A program made the position numbers and the translations under genes. Positions 26,115 to 37,621 of a stretch of DNA of 64,000 bases are shown here, in pieces. The DNA lies in assembly GCA_034769895.1 (NCBI GenBank), contig CM068367.1:109848654-109912653 (forward strand), in the 5' to 3' direction. The stretch comes from Magicicada septendecula (lineage: Eukaryota; Arthropoda; Insecta; Hemiptera; Cicadidae). The stretch's first letter is position 1, and the number at the start of each line of letters is the position of its first letter. A model generated the notes under the pieces. It ran no database searches, was not told the DNA's origin, and saw only the letters and a list, made by a program, of their open reading frames with translations.

Positions 26115-26390
26115 GGTTTCCCGGGTACAGCTACTTTCCTAATCCCACGACTCCGACCCCAGTACCTACGTGTCCGCCCGGACAACCCCCGAGTACAGAA
26201 CCGAGACCTCCGCCAACCGACAACTCGTACTTCGAGTACCATCAACAGGGTCCTCCTCCTCCTCCAACGCACACAGACTTTCAGCAAAACAACGTTCACC
26301 GCAAAACCAACCACGCAAACAGTCAGCCCACCATGATGATGAGATCCGAAATATATTCCGGCGAAGACAGACTCAAAGCGTACGTAACAG
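26115..26390 (+). CDS. Internal coding exon of a proline-rich protein
   Basis: A 276 bp exon, phase 1 on both sides, open throughout. It lies between TTGTCACAG|GG (acceptor after 26114) and AACAG|GTAGGT (donor after 26390). The ~92 residues are rich in proline, threonine, asparagine and glutamine: FPGYSYFPNPTTPTPVPTCP opens it, a run of five prolines follows TYR-PHE-GLU-TYR, and the end reads SEIYSGEDRLKAYVT. Codons are much richer in G and C at third positions than the surrounding DNA. Such low-complexity segments are typical of disordered parts of transcription factors or cytoplasmic tails. I do not recognise the family and assign no function. Phase matches the exons at 23146 and 32860, so the three can be joined without a stop. 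Confidence 0.65.
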
Positions 26391-27699
26391 GTAGGTCACA
26401 GTTTGTGATTATGTGTGTGATAACGTGTCCTGTGTGGTAACGTTCTTCTGAGTAATGGAAACAGGTCAGTATTTAGTGTGTAATGTGTACCTTCAGAAGA
26501 GATAACGGGGGACGTTTGTTAACAGTAACGTGTGGGTTAAAAAGATCGTTTACTTACGGCTGTAAAAGAACATGGGTAGGTAGTGGTGAAATTCTTCACC
26601 ACCTGAACCCTCACTGTGATGTGATAGTCTCGGTTTCTTACACACACCAGATGTTAAAATTACAGATAAAAAAGTTATTTTCAAATCAAACCTCTTAGCG
26701 GAGGCCTCTGCTAATTAATTGTTACATTTCTCCCGAAAACAGTAAATTGCACGATTTTCGTGTTGGTCCGAAATTGATACATACAACTCGAAACATATAT
26801 TTGAGACAGAGGAGAATTAGCAGTAACGAGAGGGTAGGCGTATGCATAAACACGTGGTTAGGCCTGAGTAAACGGTAAACACAGATGTGGTCTCCTAGTA
26901 GCCTATAAAGATTGACAAATCTTTGAAATGCATTATTCACTCCTCCTTACTCCTCACGCAATCCTGGTTACTACGGCCCGTGATTGAGTCTCTGGTATTT
27001 ACAATTAGACTCGACCCAAGCCTCTGTCAAACCCAAGTTCGCCTTGTCTTTTGACTGCTAACGTTTGCGTGTTTCTCCAGAATTTGGCAAAGATAATTTG
27101 CAGATGATGCTCTCTCCCTCTCATCTTGACACAGATGTGTTTTATCCTTTTATGTAGGCCCATTTTATATTATTACCGTCCGAACCGATCAAACACTTCT
27201 ACATTGTACGAGACATTCCACTAAACCCCTTCGTTCATATAGCGTCAGTTCTATTAGATAGGATGGATATGTCTTCTCAGTTTTATACCTGTTGAGATGC
27301 TTCAACGGTCATCGTTAGAAGAATTATATAATATTCAATATTTCTAATGTTGTTGACTAAAACCATGTAAGTGTTTATAAATTATGATTACAATTGTACA
27401 TCTGACAGCTTCTCTTTGATAATAATACTGAATACATCGTTACCATTGTTACAATGTAATACGTGTTAGAAAATATAAACTTAAAGAAAAAGTAAGTGAT
27501 GTCTATCTCTTTACCAAGTGTACAAAAATATTTATAAAACCGTATAGTAGCGTTTAGGGTCCCCACTAATATAAACACCTAATGGTTTTTAAGTTTATCC
27601 ATCCGATTTTCTTATTCGTTAGCTGCTTCGGGCAGAGAATAATAGTATGAAATTTCGCATAATTTTTAAGTACGGTCGTAAGATTTGTTGGCTAATGGA

Positions 27700-28110
27700 A
27701 GATATTTAGAGTGGTGGAAGCGCGAGAAATGTAAAGACGGAGGAACAGGTTATAGACAGACAGGGACATACAAAGTGTGTTGTAAGACAGACGTTTAGGA
27801 GCGCAAACTCGAAACGAAATTGTAGGCGAGAAGGTCAGGTCAGGAAATTCAGAGTGATTTATTAACATTTCCCCAGATAATTCTGCTCGACGAAGGCAGG
27901 GCAGGATATGTGAGACATCGCGTTGACGCTGTCGGCAGACGCAGAGGAGGAGCGGTAGCAGCGAAGCCTTCTTGATTATTTCCGTTTCTAAAGCCAATAA
28001 GGACGTGGCGAAACGAACGTCGGGGCCCAAACACAGTCCACGTTTTACATAATATTACTTTACCTACACGCAGGCCCCCGTCTCCGCTGCCGAACCGTTT
28101 GCGTCTGTGA
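27700..28110. other. CpG-richer island inside the putative intron
   Basis: GC content rises sharply, with overlapping open frames on the minus strand that share no recognisable motif. A TATTGGC (CCAAT-box-like, read on the minus strand) occurs near 27990. It could be an internal promoter or an old GC-rich repeat. Confidence 0.2.
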
Positions 28111-28785
28111 AGTACATAATATGGAAACAAAATGTGATGGTGCTTTTTAAAATAACCAAGCAGGATGTTAACTGCGATTATCTGTACTTACGAATAGTAA
28201 GCAGAAATACTTATTGCAGTTATTGTTATAGATTACTAAATCCGGTTATTGTGTTTTAATAGCCACTTCCTTTACGAAGGGCACTTCCTAAAATGAGGCC
28301 ATGTCGTTCTTCAATGAATTCTGTTTGAACAATTCTTTTACGGTTCACAGTACCTCAATACTTAACCACAACGTCCTTCTGTCTTGTAAAGGACCGTCGG
28401 TGGCTTCTGCCTCCAGTGTCGAAAATCCGTCAACTTCTTACTATAGCCAGATGTCCTAATTTCCTGATATGTGAGTCATTAAAACCAAAGCACTGTAAAG
28501 GCAATGAGTGTTAATACATTATACTACATGTCGTAAGAAATACGTCAGTAATTTTATACAGGAATCGATTGTGAGATGTCCCAGTTTGGAAACCGAAGCC
28601 GGATCAACTACATTAATTACCAACGTTTGACGAACCGACTTAAATATGAATACATTATGTTGTTACTGGATGTATGTGTCTGCCGCTGTTTACCGAATTA
28701 ATAATGATAATAATGCCTCCTTACTGTATCACCAACCTACCTGTTGGTGTAGGTGTATGTTGTCCAATGTGAGTCGTTTGACATT

Positions 28786-29035
28786 CCAGGGTGAAACCAG
28801 ATCTGTATTGACCTATGCGGCTCCCGCATGGTGGTCACTTCTGTCAACCACCAACAGGTGTGGACTGGAAAGATTCCAATATGAAATCCTCTGTTCCTTG
28901 TCGCGATCTCCTTGGTTTGTCAGATATGATGTAATTCGAAGAGGTCTTACGAGTTTCTACCCTGTCTGGTTTTCGAGAACCTCCACCCCAATCCGGGTCA
29001 AACGACCTCGGGCGATTTTTGATGACTCTCTATAA
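28786..29035 (+). pseudogene. Jockey-like LINE reverse transcriptase C-terminal fragment
   Basis: The frame reads RSVLTYAAPAWWSLL, then LERFQYEILCSLSRSPWFVR and YDVIRRGL. This order (L-T-Y-x-x-P-x-W, the L-x-x-x-Q-x-x-x-L helix, then P-W-F-V-R-x-D-V-I-x-R-x-L) is the thumb and post-RT region of Jockey-clade non-LTR retrotransposons. No RT catalytic core precedes it, and the frame closes at 29035. It is a dead 5'-truncated copy inserted in the putative second intron. Confidence 0.7.
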
Positions 29036-29299
29036 AGACATCCTCGTTCATAACTTTTTGTCCCCAGCCCTGAACATGACCTACTAAAAACTGTCCCTTC
29101 TTCCTTCCTAGCACGCTGCTTGTTGCTGTTAACCCCTGTCACCGGCACTTTTTGCTAAGCTTGAGACTGGCGGCACGTGTCGCCTGCATCGGTTCCAGCA
29201 GCGGTGTCGTGCATTAAAGTATTCTGCTTCCACCTTGTAGCGAATAATCGCGTTGGTAGTCTCCATTCCAGTCTTAGGCACCAGTCTACTGTACCAGCA

Positions 29300-29390
29300 C
29301 TAGGTTTATCTTCTGACAGCCACTGGGCTCGAACCAGATGCTGCAAGACAACCGCTAATACGATACACCGAACGGAACGCAGCGAAGAAA
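29300..29390 (-). repeat. Possible tRNA-derived SINE head (weak)
   Basis: The minus strand contains GGTTCGAGCCC, a good pol III B box, about 35-40 bases after GTGTATCGTATTAGCGG, which loosely resembles an A box. No full cloverleaf can be drawn and no tail was identified. Confidence 0.2.
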
Positions 29391-30859
29391 GTGTGGTCAG
29401 CACTAATTCATATTTTATAACATCCGTCCTAATTCTGTTATGCAACACGCAACAAGAATTTCACTTCTGAAGCTTGGCTGTGTCTTATATCTATTTTTAT
29501 CTTTTTCATGTTATTCTGTAAATTAATTTCCATCAGGAAAATATGCATATTTAATAATATATTCAGGAAAACGTTGAGAATAAAAAGTAGTTTTAATTTT
29601 AATATAAATTCGACGATTCGACCACTCTTATACTTTTTCATGTTTATACATCTATCGCGAAACGGTAATTAATATAAAATGCTAAACGCAGGGGAAAATT
29701 AAAAACAGGTTTACAACTATGGTTGAAAACTTAAAATGTGTAAACACAGCTGTGATTCTCTCTTGGTTAATTTGCAGACTTCAACTTTCGGGACGCTTGA
29801 TGACATACGCTGTAGTGATCGTTTGGTTGCGGAATCTCAGAGCGTTCACCTCTTTAATACTGTTAGCTGATAAACAACGACTTACAACCTCATCAGTAGT
29901 GTGATCGTTTCTCACTTAAGCGATTATCATTTACGCCAATATTGTCTTCTCGTCTTACTTCTCAGCTCTACCATAAAATTCGGTTTCTTCTTATTTTTCT
30001 TCTCCTTCTTTTTAGAAGAAGAAATGCAACCATGTTTACACCTTTTAATAATCCAATCGTCTTTCCATTAGGTTCAGGTTTTTCTTTACCGTCTGTTAAG
30101 GTGCTGCCAACCTTGGAACGTGAAGGTATCTGTAGGACTCATGCTGCATCCGTTCTCTTGTTTGAATCTGTTAATGCGTCCTTAACGTCTTACGTGCATG
30201 AAAAAGTGCGTGGTAACCGAATTCCGCGCAGTGACTCGCCACTTCATCCCTCACAGTTGAAGTTTGTCTGTGTTTCAGTGCACAGATCTGAGCAGCAGAT
30301 GCCGATTTAGTAAAGTCATACCGCTTTCAGCTTACACAAAATTTCAGGGCAGGGAAATTACTGTAACTTTTCCACACTAAAAATGTTTATAAAAAAAATA
30401 CAGACTACCTCTTCTTGAACCTCCTCCATTAATTCGAGTTTATCATCATAATTTTTATAAATATTTCCTAAAGTGAACATCAGTATCATTGTCATCATTA
30501 TTACCGGGTTTGTTATAGCCGGCAGTTTACTTCCCGTCTTCCCAAGGATTACCCCGTGTCTTCTCATTAAGTACCGTGCATTTTGTAGACATCTGCTTTG
30601 TTCAATGTGCCATTGTTGTCGGTTAAGTGTTGCACGATCCTGTTTCACGATTCTAATAGTCCACTCGACGCTGTACAAGTCGTCAGACGGCTAGCTCCTA
30701 GGTTTGTGTGCATGAGCTCTTGTAGACATTCGATTCGAAGTAATAATTTTTCTTCTCAATCTGTCAGAATACTGCATTACATGATATTGTCTTTTTTAAT
30801 TCTAAATGCCTTGCAAACCATCGATCTTCAGATACGTCCATACGAACTTAAGTAATATT

Positions 30860-30960
30860 TCAAGTATCTTTCAGTGCAAACTTCACTGAAACTTAACTGA
30901 AAGATACGCGAAATATCAGTGTAACGCGAAGTTTCAGTGTAAACTTCACTGAAACTTGAA
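30860..30960. repeat. Two adjacent hairpins built from one motif
   Basis: GTATCTTTCAGT (30864) pairs with ACTGAAAGATAC (30896), and GAAGTTTCAGTG (30928) pairs with CACTGAAACTT (30947). AACTTCACTGAAACTT occurs in both halves, so the site is also a degenerate direct repeat. Confidence 0.75.
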
Positions 30961-31073
30961 AACGTAATTTCTTCAATTCGACAAAATTAACTGCAATTAT
31001 TCCACTATTGTCTTTACGAATAATTATTCTACCAAATTATCTCCACATAGTAACACATCCCGATGTAACCTAC

Positions 31074-31283
31074 TCATAAACTTTCCTTATATTCGATATT
31101 AGGAACCATGTTTTTAAATACATTATATGTGTCAAGCGTTTCACCTATTCTACGGCGAAACATCCTAAGTGGCAAAAATGAAACGTGTGCTAAATCCAGA
31201 AACAGTATTTGTTCAGTTCGAAATATTTCTTTCGATGCTTCGCCGAACTCATGCTTTCCAACATTCTTTATTATGTCAGTCAC
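31074..31283 (-). CDS. Weak candidate terminal exon on the minus strand
   Basis: On the minus strand a pyrimidine-containing acceptor, ATCTGCTCTCCAG, is followed at once by 69 open codons ending in TGA (VTDIIKNVGKHEFGEASKEI at the start, NMVPNIEYKESL at the end). Residue composition looks protein-like and an acceptor at the exact start of the frame is suggestive. No donor partner, polyadenylation signal or homology was recognised, so chance remains quite possible. Confidence 0.25.
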   Translation of the reverse strand: MTDIIKNVGKHEFGEASKEIFRTEQILFLDLAHVSFLPLRMFRRRIGETLDTYNVFKNMVPNIEYKESL

Positions 31284-32859
31284 CTGGAGAGCAGATATTT
31301 AAAAAGGTATTATAATTCAACAATGTAATTTTCAGATAGTAAAATTGTGACGCCTTATTCATTATTTAGTTATTATGCCTATATACGATCATAAAAGGCA
31401 ACGAAGCTGCAAAAAAAAAGCGTGATGAGTTGAAGACTGGGTTAGCGATAACGCTTGGTCATAAAAACTATTATCAGCTAAATACGACCAATAACGCATG
31501 GTTTATTACGGGTTGCTTTCCGCGTTATCTTTTTTCCACAACAGCACAAACCAACATATAGGTCACAACCGTTGTTATTAGCACGCCATGATGGGCCCTG
31601 GCGATGTTGGTTCGGTCGGTTCCACGGTTCGGTTTTATCTGATACAGCGACTTTTTCACTGTACGAGCACTTTAAAGTATAATTAAACTAAAACTAAAAA
31701 AGTAGATATTTTATCACTTAATTTTCAGCGTTATTTAATATAAAGATTATTATACTTCCAGATAGAGCTGTTATATAACACAGATAGTGTTCATGTGGAG
31801 AGTTTTACGTTCCGTTGAAACGAGCTGACAAAAGCGCGCACTCGCGCTACTAGATTTTATTTAGTTTTTACTGCATATTGCTTTTTTGATAAATAGTATA
31901 CGAATATTAAAAGGTTTTGTTAGTCGCTTTTCTTTATTATGCCTTTTAATGTGCAACCGCGTTATTCTAATAAAGATAGCAAATGGTTCACTTAGTATTT
32001 AGTATCCTAGTATTGTATTCAAGACACAAAACGCGTTCGCATGCACGTATGGTATAGCCTACTCGTACACCAAAGATATGTGCGGCTCAAGGCTTCATGG
32101 TAAGCGATCAATTGGTCTTCCATGAATTACAAGCGACAAGTTTACAACGCTTGATGAGTAACACAAATTTCTGTCATGTGTTGCGCAAGAAACTTACAAG
32201 CAAAATTCTCAAAATTTCCCATCAAGCGAAGGCAGAAAGATGGTAGACTACGTCTTGTTGCTTAACTAATGGACATCCGACATTAAACCAAATTTATTTG
32301 TAGCTTCCGATATACACTCGTGTAATAATGTGAAGACACGAATATTTTGTGTAGACTGTTTGTAAATTTATTGTTGTGTGTTGTGAAACGGACGCAATTC
32401 ATGTTTCTTAACTAATTTTCTTCACAGTTCATTAATATTATGTGTAGTACTAATTATCTGTGGGATATTCAGGTGGTAGTAGACATAGACACATTATCGG
32501 CACCTGTGTTAATGATAGAAAGTAGTCAACAAAAAGCGACCTGTCTGATGAGGACCTGTATTGCTTTCGATTTTATTTTTTTAACAAGTAAAAACGCTTT
32601 TTGACACGAAAAAATATTTGAGTAGCACCATTCTGTGCTTTTTTTTATAACGCTTACTAATCAGTACTATTGTTTTTTTGTGTCCAATAATTAGTAAATA
32701 ATGAAGAGAAGATTATTTTTTCTGTATTGTTGGCATAACGACTGTTGTAATATTTGTTAACTGTACATTGGACTGGCCACCTCGTGGTATTAATGCTTGC
32801 TGTGTTTTTGTTTTTTGGTTTTGTGTGTGGTGCTGACCCGTGGACGACCGATGCGACAG

Positions 32860-32925
32860 TGGACCTTAACAACGGACAGCTTACACCAAACAATAACACG
32901 CCGCTTCTAACCCAGGCGCTTTCAG
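32860..32925 (+). CDS. Candidate small coding exon (phase 1 to phase 1)
   Basis: A 66 bp segment between GCGACAG|TG and TTTCAG|GTACCC. The acceptor is preceded by a T-rich tract (32800-32830), a branch-point-like TGCTGAC about 24 nt upstream, and about 140 bases without another AG. Joined to the exon at 26115 it gives Val at the junction followed by DLNNGQLTPNNNTPLLTQAL, with no stop. The donor is weaker than consensus. Alternatively the frame could start at an ATG at 32793 and encode a hydrophobic leader (LAVFLFFGFVCGADP), which would make this a secreted protein's first exon. The phase agreement favours the internal-exon model. Confidence 0.5.
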
Positions 32926-35900
32926 GTACCCACTTGTCAATAATATGCATGCTTCTTTGTTACGTGTTTACCGTTAAGGCTCGTTTACACGGTTCAAGTT
33001 TACTGGCTTACTTGTGTTCACAAGGGAATTATTACCAACTGATCGGACAGAAAACTGGGCACTGACAGGAGCACCATCATTGCAAAAGCGTTTTTTTCGC
33101 TTTTTGCGTATTACGTAATCTATGTATGTGAATTATATTGTAATTACGTGGAGAATACTGATTAGTGGGATCCATCGCAGAATGAAAACGCTGATAGGTG
33201 GAATCCAATCAGCTGTGTAGCCATGTTTGCGGTTTGTCAAAATAACGTTCTAAAATTTCAAAATAAATTATCAGAGCTATTAAAATTTTAACATTGAAAA
33301 TGTTTATAAGGACGTGTCGCACATTTGCGGCCGATCGCTGGTGCGTTATCGAAAATGGGAACCGGAGAGTTTCCATAGAAACTACTTCTTTGTTGTCAAT
33401 AACGTAGTACACATATAAAACTTCGCTTATGAATGCGACTACATTTAACTTATAATCTGTACATTGGTAAATGAAGAATGAATTCATTGATTGGTGAATG
33501 AACATAAATATATATATTTTTTAGATTTATTGAAGCATTTTCAATGTTCTTCTATGTGCATTACATTTGTGCAGTTCCTGTAAATTTTTGTTATCCGCTC
33601 TAAAAACTCATTCGATCGTAGAACTGAACTGTCCGTTTAACGTAAAATAATTCTCTAATGGCAGACATCCAGTCACAGCCGTGATCAACTATCGTTCCGA
33701 CTAGTTGGTCAGTCACTTTAAATTTCGTATCATTAAGAGAACTGTCAAATGACGCGGTGTCAGTTGCTTTCCGAACAGTTGGTAACCACTTAGCGCGCAT
33801 CATTGTAAATAACTAATTACTTCCACGAATAAAATTTACAGTACATACATTTATATTCTGCTCTTTTGTGATAACACCAGTACAGGTGGAACACACCACA
33901 CAGATGTACTACGTAAATTATTATATAGGATATTACAATGCGTTAACAAGCTATAACTGTGGGGTTAATTTTAAGTCGAATATTAAAAACTGCTTTACAT
34001 ATAGTATGATGCTATAAAATAGGCCTGTGTTTTTTAAAAAGGCCTACAGGCAGAAACGGGGTCATGGTACCAACACGTCATAAAACGTAATGTTTGATGT
34101 GCAATCGCAATATGGTCATCTTTGCAGTCTAAGGAAAATAGACTATTGAAATGAATGATTCTTGAAATGTATCAACATACATCATAAAATATTAAACACG
34201 GGTTTCTTTTATGAAACGTTAAAAGAATTCTCGAAAATTTTGGATGAACAGTAATAAGCAATGAACATTATTATTATTTATTCCGTATTCCGTGTGAATT
34301 GTTCTTCACAATAATGTTATATCTGCGCACAACTGTGTACACTGAAGGATTTTAAAGAAAAAGGATCCTGCGCACTAACTACTTTTCGCGATTTATTATC
34401 GTTGCCTGTTGATTAAAAAACTACCAGCTGGTACTCTAAAAATATTATTAAGTAGATGAAGTTAGGATTAAGCCGTAAATGAACTCGGCAAAATCCCAAA
34501 TACAATTGAGGCAAACATTCCAAATACAATCAAACTCTTAAAACTTTAGACATCGATTGAAAAATAATTTTATTCTTCGTTAACAAATCTACGAAACTGC
34601 AGCTTTTTCAACTCAGTGTTCGTACCACCAACACTACACTTCCATTTTCTGCAGGAACGGAAGTTATAATCACAGTAAGATTATGATTAATGATTGTAGG
34701 TATCAGTATCTTCCTTCCTACTTGTGGTACCATTCTTATCTGATTCAACAACTTATTGTCTTTCATTAACTAAGTGATTCTAATTCAGTCTTCTACTTGA
34801 AATCATATTTGAAACATTTTAATAAAAAAATCCTCAAACTCAATGAAGGCAATTTCTAAAAGTCACAATAGTCTGCCATTCTTCATATCCACTGTAGTCT
34901 CGTGAAATTGCACAATTAGTTCTTTAAATATAATTGCATATATACATTTTTTTTAGATTCTTGCTATAATTTAAGCATAATAATGTTGAATTTGTCACAA
35001 ATTGTCAAACAATGTTTCTTTAAGGTTTAATCCTTCTTACGACTTTCGACTGTTTACCAAATACGTTTCGTTCTTGTTCCTTAGTCAAGACCAACAGAAA
35101 CATTATGAGAATAAACAACATTCTTCGACTTGGAACATCAATCCTGGTATTGTTCATCAGGCCGTAATGTTAACAGACAACTGTTGACAAATTCTACAGT
35201 TATGAAACTCCGTTCGTGTGCAGGAAAGTTCATTACGATTGCTAAGAATGAGAATACTTTACATACTAGAAGGCTTCTCACGCCTTCACAACAGTAAGCT
35301 AGCGCTTGGCATGTTATTTAAATGTTTTTGCTAGTCGTTATCAGGCTTATAAAGATGAGTCCCCTCCAGTGGCATATCTAGAATTTGGCCTTGGAGGGTC
35401 CGGAGTCCGGTCAAGTCGGCTTCATACAAAAGAAAAAAAACAAGTTGAGACCAATAAACATTACTGTCTTAAAGTGGCTGAAAACGTGAGATAACGTCCT
35501 AAAATCAATCGCATTAAAGAAAACGGTACAAACAAAATAAAAATACGCGTTACTGAAACATTTTTTAGAAGATAGTAACTGAACTGATTTTCCCTAGATT
35601 TCATATTTCAAATGTAAACGCAAATTCTGTGTAATAAACCTCTTTGTTAGCTATGTTTAAAAAGGAGTTACTAGCTGGAAACCACAACTGAAAAAAAAAT
35701 AATAAAACAGCCTAAAAATTAAGAGATTAGCCCCGTCCACCTCCGGTTCCTCAAACTGGAGGTTGACCAAATAATTGAAACCAAACGTAAAATAGTAATA
35801 ACAAATGGAAAACCTTTCAGTCCTACGACACCATAAATTAGCGCTGCATTTCTATCACATTCAAAAGCAATTTCTGAGATCCAAAAAACCTTTGTTAGCA

Positions 35901-36533
35901 CGTAGGATTCCCGAATCTCTCCCTAATACCATCATCTAACACCATACACATATACGAAGCCGTTTAAGTCCTTTAAACGAAAAGTCAAAAATGAAGGGCA
36001 GTTTTCCCTTTATTTAGTGGTGCAGCCCTTTAAGTCTGTTAAGTCTTTTTTGAAAATATTTTTCCTTCAAATCATTCGTTCCTGTTCAACTGTTCCTTCG
36101 TCACGTCTTCTCTTTTCTTCTCCACAATCATCTCGTGCAAGCGTCTAATCTTCCCTTTTTTCCCAATGGCCCATAATTCTGAGCCACGTGGAGTCATGCT
36201 TCACATCGTATGAAAACTTCAATAAGAAAACTTTATGAGACTTGTTCATGTTTTGAGCTCAGCGCTAATTCAGGTAAGCAGCCTGTTCTTTTTAAAACAT
36301 ACATTTCTTCGTCTTCTCTTCTAAATTTAGTACCTGCAGCGTCTTTTCACCCACTTGAACATTCCAAAGAAAAACATACTAAAAAGCGATTGTAGTTAAG
36401 ATACTGTGTTTTTCGACATTTCAAGACGTCCGAACCTCCGAATGAAAAAAATATGATTGTTTAAATTCATAATTAACGTAATCTGTTAGGATAATTATAT
36501 GTCTTTGTTGGTTTATATGCTAAACAATTTTTT
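32926..36533. other. Intron or intergenic DNA, no exon supported
   Basis: No continuation of the upstream gene was found with confidence. One phase-compatible open segment (36184-36273) is listed among the rejected items. The stretch near 35360-35400 has a GC-richer patch without a recognised domain. Confidence 0.4.
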
Positions 36534-36793
36534 TACTGAGGGCAGGTTGGAGTTGTTTCAAATAGTGTCCGAAGCGGCAGTGAAAAAGTGTTTTTTTTGT
36601 CGAAAAGGTTCCACGGGCGTTAAGCCGTCGACGCCGCTACAGGAGAAAATAAGAGTTGAACAGCAAAAGAAGAATATCAGAGCGCAAATTGTGACAAATG
36701 CGGTCGTATTTCAAGCTTATATATCGTGCGTCCGCAGTATTTGCATAATATCATCTCTCTCAGCGTTTTTCAAAACGTTGCGAACACACCTAG

Positions 36794-36801
<8 letters not shown>
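36534..36801 (+). repeat. Dispersed repeat, copy 1
   Basis: About 260 bp is the reverse complement of 47637-47935 apart from microsatellite length and a few indels. Shared blocks include TTAAGCCGTCGACGCC, ACAGGAGAAAATAAGAG, and GTGACAAATGCGGTCGTATT. In this copy the internal CT stretch is only CTCTCTC (near 36756) and a (CA)n tract has grown at its right end. It can be read as one open frame, but the other copy does not preserve it, so it is treated as a non-coding mobile repeat of unknown class. Confidence 0.75.

Positions 36802-36867
<66 letters not shown>
36802..36867. repeat. (CA)n microsatellite after a GCGCGCGC run
   Basis: About 33 units, preceded by GCGCGCGC at 36793-36801. It sits where copy 2 of the dispersed repeat has only ACACAC. 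Confidence 0.95.
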
Positions 36868-36869
<2 letters not shown>

Positions 36870-37621
36870 GGCAATAGTCGTTTGTGTCTCTCATTTTAAA
36901 GGAGGTGAGATGTGTTGCAGAACGTGAGTATTCTTATTTAATTAAGTCGGTTAACAGGACAGCGGTCACGGTTGATGTGACTCAGAATGAGAAAGCAGGG
37001 AGTGGTTAGATAACACAGGGAACTACGTGTGGCTAAGTTGTGCCTCTACCAACACCAACGTCTGAATGATTCACTCCTCGGACGTCGCACGTTCGAGGAA
37101 GACCGTACAAGATGTGCCAGTTTCAATTGTAAGCGTATAATTTTTCTATTTTTCCGCATTATATTATTTCAGTTTTTGTTTTTCAACATTTTTGTTTAAT
37201 ATAATATTCACAACACGTTACGTTTTCTTCGTGGAATGGAGTTCTTTGGTGAACGGTACACTGGTCAGCTGCAGGATAATTAAAAAGACAGACCTCGCAG
37301 TGATTCATACTTGATTTTAATTCGTACACACAGTTCTGGATAACTGGACAACATATACATATGGGTAGCCTTACATTTACGGTAAAAACATAAGGGCAAC
37401 ACGAATATATGAGGAATAGCCTACGTATAAATATAAAGACTAATTGCAGAAAAATATTTAAAAACAGATGTACCTTATATAGATGATGTCATCTTTCAAG
37501 CGCGTACCATAACATCGACAACACTTGGTTGTTGACATTCTCAGAGGAATACTCACGAACGTTTCTTCGTTGAATAAGTGAACGAAACTCAAAGCCGAAA
37601 TTGTCATAGTTGTTAAACATA
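36868..37621. other. Non-coding DNA between repeats
   Basis: No gene or element recognised. Confidence 0.45.

Larger units (their letters stand above)
26391..32859 (+). other. Putative intron 2 with embedded repeats
   Basis: Runs from GTAGGT to a GACAG acceptor. It contains a small hairpin (GTGGTGAA...TTCACCAC at about 26583-26601), a GC-richer island (27700-28100), a LINE fragment (28780), an inverted-repeat cluster (30860) and a minus-strand exon candidate (31074). Confidence 0.35.

Noticed and set aside
32754-33065. Signal-peptide-like frame starting near 32793
   Set aside because: The hydrophobic stretch coincides with the T-rich tract expected upstream of the acceptor at 32859; the spliced-exon model explains it better, though a secreted protein is not excluded.
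36184-36273. A 90 bp open segment with good acceptor and donor, phase 1 to phase 1, that could follow the exon at 32860
   Set aside because: Phase fits, but codons are AT-rich and unlike the other three exons, and a match in phase is expected by chance once in nine. RNA evidence would be needed.
36499-36927. A 142-codon frame across the dispersed repeat and (CA)n
   Set aside because: The inverted copy at 47.7 kb does not preserve the frame, and a third of the frame is microsatellite.
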